Below, one piece after another: positions 1 through 6,590 of a stretch of DNA of 9,666 nt; positions within the stretch are counted from its first letter, which is position 1; every line of letters starts with the position of its first letter. The DNA is taken from the NCBI GenBank assembly GCA_001751015.1, contig MAXM01000137.1, forward strand, positions 1 to 9,666, read 5' to 3'. The stretch is from Desulfobacterales bacterium C00003106 (lineage in GTDB: Bacteria > Desulfobacterota > Desulfobacteria > Desulfobacterales > C00003106). The translations under genes were made by a program, and so were the position numbers. Under the pieces are notes generated by a model that made no database searches, was not told the origin of the DNA, and saw nothing but the letters and a program-made list of their open reading frames with translations.

Positions 1-116
1 AAAGGTATACGGAGGCGGATAGTAGAATGAGAAAGATGCCCGCCTCCCCTGCCGGTAATAGTGTCAGTCGTTGTCCCGATTTTGTTAATTCGTCGTAAAC
101 TGCAGGCTTTTTTGTC

Positions 117-911
117 ATGTTAGAAACGAGGACGAAACCTCTAAGATCAATCTCTTTTTTCCTCGTTTCAATGCACATCCTGACCATTCTTCTCACAGCC
201 CAGGGATGCACCCCGATTCCACCTGTGTGTCAGGAAATTGATGCCGAGGCAGGCAGACTCCTTGACCTGGTCAGACAGAATAACGCACAGATAGAAACCC
301 TCCGGGGGCAGGGTCGACTTGAGATAATTGATAACGGAAAAAAAGAGTTCTTTCGCGCCGTATGGATAGGCAGCCTTCCCGGTCGCAGATTTCGGTTTGA
401 CATCCTGAGCCCATGGGGTCAGCCTGTAGCCACCCTCGGCTTTGGCGGGGAAAAACTCTTTTTTTACGTGTACGCCAAAGATCGGCTTTATGAAAAAGAT
501 GCCACGGCCTCTGATCTTGCCCGGTTTATTCACGTAAAAATAGAACCTGAAGAGCTTCTGAATGTCCTTGCAGGTTCCGTCCCTATCGCTTGCTTCAGCC
601 AGGCCCGGATTCAATCCGAAACAGGAGGCAAAGCCCTTCTTGTCCTTATCAAACGAGCGAAGATCATACAAAAAGTATGGATCAGGCTTGATCCCCTTAC
701 AATCCTGCGCTCAGACTACTTTGATGGTGGCAAAGACTTGACGTACAGTATTGTGTTTGATAATTTTGAGTACAGGGAATCCATGGTGATTCCCAACCGA
801 ATTACCATCTCCGCAAGGGACGATGTGCAATGGGTTCTTGCCATCAGAAGATACGAGACCAATCCACCTGTTTTCCAGGAAAACTTTGAATTAAAGCCGG
901 TACAGCCCTGA
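117..911 (+). CDS. LolB/DUF4292-like outer-membrane lipoprotein
   Basis: 264-residue predicted lipoprotein. The N-terminus has basic residues (to about 10), a hydrophobic stretch (12-28) and a lipobox-like A-Q-G-C with the candidate lipidated Cys at residue 31. The mature part begins with a helix (about 40-60) followed by L-R-G-Q-G-R-L-E-I (62-70) and alternating beta-strand segments (residues 77-125). This pattern resembles the LolB / DUF4292 lipoprotein-carrier fold, in which a beta-sheet holds lipid acyl chains. If correct, it sits at the periplasmic face of the outer membrane. Its exact role is unknown, and family resemblance does not make it a true LolB that inserts lipoproteins. The ATG at 117 has only a weak GCAGG (102-106) upstream; the ATG at residue 19 is an alternative but would shorten the signal peptide badly. 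The next gene starts 30 nt downstream, suggesting co-transcription. Confidence 0.72.
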   Translation: MLETRTKPLRSISFFLVSMHILTILLTAQGCTPIPPVCQEIDAEAGRLLDLVRQNNAQIETLRGQGRLEIIDNGKKEFFRAVWIGSLPGRRFRFDILSPWGQPVATLGFGGEKLFFYVYAKDRLYEKDATASDLARFIHVKIEPEELLNVLAGSVPIACFSQARIQSETGGKALLVLIKRAKIIQKVWIRLDPLTILRSDYFDGGKDLTYSIVFDNFEYRESMVIPNRITISARDDVQWVLAIRRYETNPPVFQENFELKPVQP

Positions 912-941
912 GGGACTCGACAACTCAACGATCTTGGCGCA

Positions 942-1397
942 ATGAAATTTGCAGCAGACAGAACCGTGGGAAAACTGGCTCAATGGCTCAGGCTGATGGG
1001 CTATGACGCCGTGGATACCGGACCATTCTCCCCTGAATCGGTCCTCTCTTTTATCGGTGAAGACCGGATTCTCCTCACAAGGGATACGCATCTTACACGG
1101 AAGACAGCGACCCTGAAAGCCATTTATCTCCATTCCAATGATCCAAAAAACCAGGTCCGGGAAGTCGTCCATACGCTCCTTCTTCAGCCGGATGAAAAGG
1201 TTTTCTTCACACGATGCAAATTTTGTAATACAATACTTGAGAGGGTGACCTCGCAGGAAGTTATTGACGAGGTGCCGGATTATGTCCGGCAAAGACACAA
1301 ACGGTTTTCAAGATGCAATACGTGTGAAAGGGTCTATTGGCCGGGGACGCATTACGACAACATCACAAAGACATTACAAGACCTTTTGGCGAAGTAG
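942..1397 (+). CDS. Mut7-C family PIN-like RNase domain protein with zinc ribbon
   Basis: 151-residue soluble protein of the Mut7-C family (PF01927 type). The N-terminus carries the family signature F-x-x-D-x-x-x-G-K-L-A-x-W-L-R-x-x-G-Y-D at residues 3-22, with acidic D6, and L-L-T-R-D at 44-48, consistent with a degraded PIN-like metal site. The second half is a zinc ribbon with C92/C95 and C125/C128, ending in the typical V-Y-W-x-G-T-H-Y (131-138). The fold suggests RNA binding or cleavage in the cytoplasm; activity of the bacterial stand-alone members is poorly established, so RNase function is inferred. The start is set by the signature lying directly at the N-terminus; no strong Shine-Dalgarno is visible. 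It follows the lipoprotein gene by 30 nt, and a weak imperfect hairpin (1400-1423) follows its stop. Confidence 0.85.
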   Translation: MKFAADRTVGKLAQWLRLMGYDAVDTGPFSPESVLSFIGEDRILLTRDTHLTRKTATLKAIYLHSNDPKNQVREVVHTLLLQPDEKVFFTRCKFCNTILERVTSQEVIDEVPDYVRQRHKRFSRCNTCERVYWPGTHYDNITKTLQDLLAK

Positions 1398-1399
1398 TG

Positions 1400-1423
1400 G
1401 AGTCGTCGACCATTTGACCACTC
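1400..1423 (+). other. Weak imperfect hairpin after the Mut7-C gene
   Basis: GAGTCGTC (1400-1407) faces GACCACTC (1416-1423), seven of eight pairs with one mismatch and an 8-nt loop, just behind the stop codon. There is no U-tract after it, so it is not a convincing intrinsic terminator. It could be a weak transcript-end structure or chance. Confidence 0.25.
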
Positions 1424-1444
1424 TATGAGCTTTATCACACCTAA

Positions 1445-1623
1445 GGGCTCGACAAAAAATAACTTAGCATTTTTGCATCCCGACTTCACCATATCTTTAA
1501 CCGATCTTCAATCGCAAAAGTCCTCGAAATAGCTCGCTATTCCTGCGGTTTTGCTCAATCAGATCGATTAAAGCTACGGCAAATTCGGGCGCAAATTCTA
1601 CCAAGTTATTTTTTGCCGAGCCC
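1445..1623. repeat. MITE-like long imperfect palindrome (~179 bp)
   Basis: The stretch folds almost entirely on itself. The left arm starts GGGCTCGACAAAAAATAACTT (first 20 bases and on from 1445), and the reverse complement of the right arm, read from 1623, starts with the same string except A/G at position 8. Matching continues inward through CTTTAA-CGATCT and GCAAAA blocks to the tip GAAATAGCTCGCTATTCC near 1524-1541. Identity of the arms is roughly 70% by eye over about 88 nt. It has no reading frame of its own and is possibly flanked by a 3-4 bp duplication (TAA or CTAA at 1441-1444 and 1623-1626). This is the profile of a non-autonomous miniature element or intergenic hairpin repeat; no transposase is nearby. 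A diverged relative lies at 9587-9666. It fills most of the 319-nt gap upstream of glgP. Confidence 0.75.
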
Positions 1624-1643
1624 TAAGTTGAGCTCAATTTAGG
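1622..1643. repeat. 22-bp near-perfect palindrome upstream of glgP
   Basis: CCTAAGTTGAG (1622-1632) is followed by its inverse CTCAATTTAGG (1633-1643), with one mismatched pair (G1627/T1638) and a perfect 10-bp core TTGAGCTCAA. It sits 73 nt before the glgP start, directly against the right end of the palindromic element. It could be an operator for a dimeric regulator or an older target site of the element. No -35/-10 pair that I trust is visible between it and glgP. Confidence 0.45.
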
Positions 1644-1705
1644 TCACAAACAGGATCAAAAAAAGGAAGCAGGACGAAATGATTATTTTTTTCCATGGCC
1701 CTGAC

Positions 1706-1712
1706 AGGGAGG
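1706..1712 (+). promoter_or_regulatory. Shine-Dalgarno of glgP
   Basis: AGGGAGG lies 4 nt before the ATG at 1717 and fixes this start codon. Confidence 0.8.
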
Positions 1713-1716
1713 CATT

Positions 1717-4287
1717 ATGAAAGCGCTCAAAAAATACAATGTAGTGCCCAGGTTGCCGGATGTTCTGAGTCCGCTTAAGGACCTGGCAGAGAATCTCTGG
1801 TTTGGATGGCATCCGGAGGTATCTATCCTGTTTCGCCGGATCAATCCCGCGTTATGGAAGGAATCAAGCCACAATCCTATGTACCTGCTTGGTCGGGTCG
1901 ATCAGGAACGCCTGGAGGAGCTTGTCAAAGACGAGGGCTTTCTGTCAGAGCTAAAACGGGTCCACGAATCATTCACGGAATACATGGCAGCCTCTTCCAG
2001 GAATGACCTCAAGAAAGAAACCGGCGTGGACTGCCTTGCAGCCTATTTTTCTATGGAGTTCGGAATCGTCGAATCTCTCAGGATATATTCCGGCGGGCTC
2101 GGCATCCTGGCAGGAGATCACCTGAAGTCCGCCAGCGACCTGAATTACCCGCTTGTTGGAATAACACTACTTTATCAGGAAGGATACTTTCGCCAGTATC
2201 TCAATACAGACGGCTGGCAGCAGGAGGAGTACCTTGAAAACGACTTTTCCAACCTTCCTGTTGATCTCCTTCGCGATGAAAACGGCAGTCCCGTCACGGT
2301 GGAGGTCTCCTTTCAGGGACAGCCGGTCCAGATCCAGATATGGCGCACAATGGTGGGACGTATCCCTCTTTATATGCTTGACACCAATACCGAGGCGAAT
2401 CCGCCTGAGATTCGTTATACTACGGCGAGACTGTACGGGGGGAACCTGGAGGTGCGGATACGCCAGGAAATCGTGCTTGGAATCGGAGGGGTCCGGGTGC
2501 TTGACCGCCTCGGGATCAAGCCGAATGTTTATCACATGAACGAGGGGCATTCGGCTTTTTCAGCCCTGGAACGTATCAGGTCCCTGCAGGAAAAAGAGAG
2601 TCTTTCGTTTGATGCCGCGAGAGAACTGGTTATCGCCACCAATGTCTTTACCACGCATACGCCGGTCCCCGCGGGAAACGATGTCTTCTCAACAGAACTT
2701 ATGGAACAGTATTTTCCCGACTACGCACAGACAATGGGTATCGCGTTCAAGGTGCTGCTGGCCTTTGGAAGGGAAAACCCATGGGACGACAACGAACCTT
2801 TTTGTATGACTGTCCTGGCCCTGAGGTTGTCCGCCCACGCCAACGGCGTAAGCCGCCTGCATTCGCAGATCTCACAGAATATGTGGAAAAAAGTGTGGCC
2901 GAAAAACCCGGTCGAAGATATCCCGATAGCTCAGGTAACAAACGGTATCCACATTCCAACCTGGATATCTCAGGATATGTCAAGGCTTTTTAACCGGTAT
3001 CTCGGTCCCAAATGGATGGAGGATCCGGACAATGAAAAGGTCTGGAAGACAATCGACCAAATCCCCGACTCAGAGCTGTGGCAGACGCACGAAAGGTCCC
3101 GCGAACACCTCATTACCTTTGCGCGACAGCGCCTCCGCCGTCAGTCAGAAAACCGGGGCGCGTCCAAGCGTGAACTGGAAGCCGCCTGCTCGGCCCTTCA
3201 TCCGGAAATACTGACTATCGGGTTCGGCAGAAGGTTTGCCACATACAAACGGGCCACTCTCATCTTCCGGGATGAAGAACGATTAATAAGACTGCTCACA
3301 GACCCAGAACGCCCCGTACAGATTATTTTTGCAGGCAAGGCACATCCCCAGGATCACAACGGGAAAGAACTCATCAAGCATATTACACACTTTGCGCGAC
3401 ATGAAAATATCGCAAATCGTATTGTCTTCCTGGAGAACTACAGCATGAAGCTCTCGAGACATATCCTCCAGGGCTCTGATATATGGCTGAACACGCCGCG
3501 CCGTGGCATGGAAGCATGCGGCACAAGCGGGATGAAGGGAATTCCCAACGGAACACTCAATATGAGCGTCCTGGACGGGTGGTGGATAGAAGGCTACGAC
3601 TCCCGGTATGGCTGGGCCATCGGCCATGGAGAGATATACGAAGACAGGGATCTTCAAGATGACGTTGAAAGCCGGGATATCTATAATCTGTTGGAAAACG
3701 AGATTGTTCCCCTGTTTTATGAGCGCGGTCCTGACGGCATTCCGAGGCCGTGGGTGAAGATGATGAAGGATGCAATGCGCGACCTCTGCGCGGTTTTCAA
3801 CAGCCACAGAATGGTCCAGGAATACACCCACAGATTTTACGTCGGTGCAGCCCGCCGCTGGAACGAGCTGAGCAAAGACAACATGGCGGGGGCACGCAAT
3901 CTGGCTGATTGGCGGCAAAAATTGCTGACGAATTGGGATGCAATAAGCATCAGCAACATCAAGTCCGGCAAGACGGTGGATCTTCCTGTCAAGTCGAGTC
4001 TTGAGATAACGGCTGACATTCATCTCGCAGGACTTGCTCCCGAAGACGTGGATGTTGCTCTATACTATGGTCCTCTTAATCTCAAAGAGGAATTCGTCGA
4101 ACGTAACATCGAGATAATGGAAGCAACAAACAACGACGGGAACGGGAATCAGCACTATGTCGGTTTTGTGCCGTGCGGTCAAACCGGAAAGTTCGGTTTC
4201 ACCATACGAATAATGCCGAGCAGCAAGCAATTAGAGACGCCATACACGACAGGACTGGTTGTGTGGGCTGATGAAGGAAACCACTGA
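1717..4287 (+). CDS. glgP: Alpha-glucan (glycogen/maltodextrin) phosphorylase, GT35
   Basis: 856-residue cytoplasmic enzyme that releases glucose-1-phosphate from the non-reducing ends of alpha-1,4-glucans using phosphate and pyridoxal phosphate. It belongs to the short alpha-glucan phosphorylase subfamily (TIGR02094 type). An N-terminal DUF3417-like region (about 1-105, W-F-G-W-H-P at 28-33) precedes the catalytic core starting C-L-A-A-Y-F-S-M-E-F-G with S-G-G-L-G-I-L-A-G-D-H (125-135). M-N-E-G-H-S-A-F (274-281) and T-H-T-P-V-P-A-G-N-D (313-322) are present. The PLP site E-A-C-G-T-S-G-M-K (599-607) gives K607 as Schiff-base lysine; C601 and the following G-I-P differ slightly from the E-A-S-G-T-S-G-M-K-A-A-L I expect. 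A beta-rich tail (about 750-856) ends in G-L-V-V-W-A. Length fits the subfamily. It is followed after 120 nt by a GH57 enzyme in the same pathway. Confidence 0.95.
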   Translation: MKALKKYNVVPRLPDVLSPLKDLAENLWFGWHPEVSILFRRINPALWKESSHNPMYLLGRVDQERLEELVKDEGFLSELKRVHESFTEYMAASSRNDLKKETGVDCLAAYFSMEFGIVESLRIYSGGLGILAGDHLKSASDLNYPLVGITLLYQEGYFRQYLNTDGWQQEEYLENDFSNLPVDLLRDENGSPVTVEVSFQGQPVQIQIWRTMVGRIPLYMLDTNTEANPPEIRYTTARLYGGNLEVRIRQEIVLGIGGVRVLDRLGIKPNVYHMNEGHSAFSALERIRSLQEKESLSFDAARELVIATNVFTTHTPVPAGNDVFSTELMEQYFPDYAQTMGIAFKVLLAFGRENPWDDNEPFCMTVLALRLSAHANGVSRLHSQISQNMWKKVWPKNPVEDIPIAQVTNGIHIPTWISQDMSRLFNRYLGPKWMEDPDNEKVWKTIDQIPDSELWQTHERSREHLITFARQRLRRQSENRGASKRELEAACSALHPEILTIGFGRRFATYKRATLIFRDEERLIRLLTDPERPVQIIFAGKAHPQDHNGKELIKHITHFARHENIANRIVFLENYSMKLSRHILQGSDIWLNTPRRGMEACGTSGMKGIPNGTLNMSVLDGWWIEGYDSRYGWAIGHGEIYEDRDLQDDVESRDIYNLLENEIVPLFYERGPDGIPRPWVKMMKDAMRDLCAVFNSHRMVQEYTHRFYVGAARRWNELSKDNMAGARNLADWRQKLLTNWDAISISNIKSGKTVDLPVKSSLEITADIHLAGLAPEDVDVALYYGPLNLKEEFVERNIEIMEATNNDGNGNQHYVGFVPCGQTGKFGFTIRIMPSSKQLETPYTTGLVVWADEGNH

Positions 4288-4351
4288 AAAACATTCAATC
4301 CTGCTTTACATCCCTCGACCACTCAGCGACCTGACTATAAGGACCCCGGGT

Positions 4352-4389
4352 TGAGCGGTTCAGCTGAACCTTGAACCCTGAACCGCTCA
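4352..4389 (+). other. Perfect 12-bp stem-loop before the GH57 gene
   Basis: TGAGCGGTTCAG (4352-4363) is the exact inverse of CTGAACCGCTCA (4378-4389), with a 14-nt loop. The loop and right arm also read as three tandem heptamers: CTGAACC, TTGAACC, CTGAACC (4364-4384). No U-run follows, so it is not a classical terminator. It ends 7 nt before the Shine-Dalgarno of the GH57 gene, so it could affect mRNA stability or translation between the two genes. Confidence 0.6.
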
Positions 4390-4396
4390 CTTTAGG

Positions 4397-4403
4397 TAAG
4401 GAG
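4397..4403 (+). promoter_or_regulatory. Shine-Dalgarno of the GH57 gene
   Basis: TAAGGAG lies 4 nt before the ATG at 4408 and supports that start. Confidence 0.8.
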
Positions 4404-4407
4404 CAGC

Positions 4408-6483
4408 ATGAAAGAAAAACTTCAGTTTATCTTTGGGATTCATTGCCATCAACCTGTGGGCAACTACGATCATGTGATCGATTCCCTGACCACGAGATGC
4501 TATTTTCCATTCCTTGAAGCAGTCAGAGAGCAGCCTTTTTTCAAGATGAATGTGCACTTCAGCGGTGTTCTCCTGTCATGGCTCGACAAGCGTCGGCCCG
4601 AAGTGATTGAACTGCTGGCGGAACTCGTGCAAACAGGACAGGTGGAGCTGTTGACAGGCGGTTTCTATGAGCCGGTGTTGGCCGCTATCCCCCGGGAAGA
4701 TCGCCTCAGGCAGATCGAAAAGATGCAGGCATTCATTGCAAAGAGGTTCGATTATACCCCGAAAGGCGTGTGGCTGACCGAACGGGTGTGGGAACCCCAG
4801 GTGGCGGAAGACCTTATCAATGCGGGTATAGAATATGTGATCGTCGATGATCGGCATTTCCTCGTGTCCGGATTCGACAGAAAAGACCTGCATGCCTATT
4901 ATCTTACTGAGGCCGAAGGAAAACCCATTGCCGTATTTCCAATAGATGAACGGCTGCGCTACCTGATACCGTTCGAGATGCCTGAGCGCCTTATCGCTTA
5001 CCTTGAACAACTGCATGAAGCAAGGCAGCCCATGGCTATCTATATCGATGACGGAGAAAAACTCGGGGCCTGGCCTGGCACGCACAAATGGGTCTATGAA
5101 GACGGGTGGCTTAAGGGCTTTTTTGAAGCGGTAAAAGCTGCAACCGATACGTTTATGAAGATGGCGACGTTTTCGGAAATCATCGAATCCGTACCGGCTT
5201 CCGGCCTGGCATACCTTCCTGTCTCTTCCTACGTGGAGATGGAGGAATGGGCGCTTCCTCCGTCCCATGTCGAACGGATCGAGACGCTCAAAACACGCCT
5301 TGGACCTGATTGGGAAAATTTCTCTCCGCATATACGAGGCAGCCACTGGCGCAACTTTTTCGTCAAATACCCGGAATCAAATCTCCTGCATAAGAAGATG
5401 CTCTTTCTGAGAAATCTTGCGCAAAGCAAGCTCTCCTGCGACCCGGAAATCATCGATCACCTCCTTGCCGCCCAATGCAATGACGCATACTGGCATGGGG
5501 TCTTTGGAGGACTCTATCTGCCGCATCTGCGCCACGCCTTGTGGGAGCATCTTATCTCTGCTGAACACGCCCTTCGTAAGTACGAAGGACTCGCGATAGA
5601 TACGATAGATATGGATTTTGACGGAAGCATGGAAATATGCGCGCACTCAGCCGAGTTCTCCGCGATCATTAAACCATGCTGCGGAGGTCAACTCGTGGAA
5701 TTCTCCGACTTCAGATCCGCCATCAATCTGCTGAACACGCTCACGAGGTACAAGGAATCGTATCACATACAGCATACAGGGACTCCTTCCGCAGAAAACG
5801 AGGAGACGAATTCCATTGAGAGCATACATGATATTAAGAAGAATGCCGGCGCACTGACGGGGCGCATCAACTTTGATCTGTGTCGCAGGGGGGGGCTGAT
5901 CAATCGGTTCTTTCTTGTGACTGGTAAAAACCAGGCCCCCGCCTCTCTTGACGACATAGGAAATTTTGCGAACCGGCCGTTCCTCTTTTCCGTAGATGGT
6001 CCTCGTGTCACCATGACAAGAGAAGGCTGTCTCATTATCGACCAAGAAGAATATCCTCTGTTTCTGAAAAAAAGCATTCTCTTTTCCGGCCAGGGAAGTC
6101 TTGGTATTGAGCATGAACTGGAAAACAGATCTGCGAGCACTGTTTCCTCTATTTTCGGTATTGAATATAACTGGTTTCCCCCAATCATGGCGACAGGAAA
6201 GGGAGCTTTTGAAATAAATGATCAGCCCGCCTCATTTGAGGCCTCTTCCACCCACAACGAGGTAGTATCGGTCGCCTTCAAGGGAGAACATGACAAGACC
6301 GGACTGAGCATGCAGTTTCCTACCCCCGTCTCTATCAAGGTCCTGCCCGTACACACCGTCTATCAAACAGAAAAAGGATTTGAAAAGGTTCTCCAGGCCG
6401 TATCTGTCATGCCGTTCTGGCCTGTTGATCTTTCGCCCGGCGAGCAGTGGCGGGTCGCGATGCAGATATCCCTTAACCCGTGA
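4408..6483 (+). CDS. GH57 4-alpha-glucanotransferase / alpha-amylase type enzyme
   Basis: 691-residue glycoside hydrolase family 57 enzyme acting on alpha-1,4-glucans by a retaining mechanism. Family motifs appear in order: H-C-H-Q-P (12-16), G-G-F-Y-E-P (84-89), W-L-T-E-R-V-W-E-P (122-130) with E125 as nucleophile, D-D-G-E-K-L-G (214-220) providing the acid/base Asp, and S-Y-V-E-M-E-E-W-A-L-P (274-284). Downstream, N-D-A-Y-W-H-G-V-F-G-G-L-Y (358-370) and a long beta-rich C-terminal part (about 400-691, DUF1925/DUF1926 type) match the Thermococcus litoralis 4-alpha-glucanotransferase and Dictyoglomus AmyA group, and so does the length. No signal peptide is seen, so it should be cytoplasmic. 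Beside glgP it probably rearranges short maltodextrins into chains the phosphorylase can use. Transferase versus hydrolase preference cannot be decided from sequence alone. Confidence 0.92.
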   Translation: MKEKLQFIFGIHCHQPVGNYDHVIDSLTTRCYFPFLEAVREQPFFKMNVHFSGVLLSWLDKRRPEVIELLAELVQTGQVELLTGGFYEPVLAAIPREDRLRQIEKMQAFIAKRFDYTPKGVWLTERVWEPQVAEDLINAGIEYVIVDDRHFLVSGFDRKDLHAYYLTEAEGKPIAVFPIDERLRYLIPFEMPERLIAYLEQLHEARQPMAIYIDDGEKLGAWPGTHKWVYEDGWLKGFFEAVKAATDTFMKMATFSEIIESVPASGLAYLPVSSYVEMEEWALPPSHVERIETLKTRLGPDWENFSPHIRGSHWRNFFVKYPESNLLHKKMLFLRNLAQSKLSCDPEIIDHLLAAQCNDAYWHGVFGGLYLPHLRHALWEHLISAEHALRKYEGLAIDTIDMDFDGSMEICAHSAEFSAIIKPCCGGQLVEFSDFRSAINLLNTLTRYKESYHIQHTGTPSAENEETNSIESIHDIKKNAGALTGRINFDLCRRGGLINRFFLVTGKNQAPASLDDIGNFANRPFLFSVDGPRVTMTREGCLIIDQEEYPLFLKKSILFSGQGSLGIEHELENRSASTVSSIFGIEYNWFPPIMATGKGAFEINDQPASFEASSTHNEVVSVAFKGEHDKTGLSMQFPTPVSIKVLPVHTVYQTEKGFEKVLQAVSVMPFWPVDLSPGEQWRVAMQISLNP

Positions 6484-6498
6484 GTCCTCAAAAACTCT

Positions 6499-6527
6499 TT
6501 CCAATCATATAGAAATTCTGGTATATC
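6499..6527 (+). promoter_or_regulatory. Possible extended -10 promoter for the zinc ABC operon
   Basis: In the 107-nt spacer before znuA, TGG-TATATC (6519-6527) resembles an extended -10 hexamer. The element 17 nt upstream, TTCCAA (6499-6504), is a poor -35 match. Transcription would begin near 6533, leaving about a 58-nt leader. No Zur or Fur box that I recognise overlaps it. No terminator is visible after the GH57 gene, so read-through is also possible. Confidence 0.3.
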
Positions 6528-6590
6528 TTCGATTTGCAGGTTCGTTCAGACAGATAATTTCTCAACAGGTGAACCAAAAGAAGATACATC

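Noticed and set aside
27..101. Short ATG frame of 24 codons after GGAGG near the window start
   Set aside because: Too short and unrecognisable, with the Shine-Dalgarno 11 nt away. The first 30 nt could equally be the tail of an upstream gene in another frame; neither can be supported.
934..955. Sigma-54-like TTGGC...TTTGC at the start of the Mut7-C gene
   Set aside because: The distance between the GG and GC elements is 13 nt rather than the required 10.
3283..4023. 246-codon minus-strand frame inside glgP
   Set aside because: Antisense shadow of a gene with clear family motifs; no ribosome-binding site or recognisable domains.
4576..5346. 256-codon minus-strand frame inside the GH57 gene
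   Set aside because: Antisense shadow over the catalytic motifs of GH57; no independent evidence.
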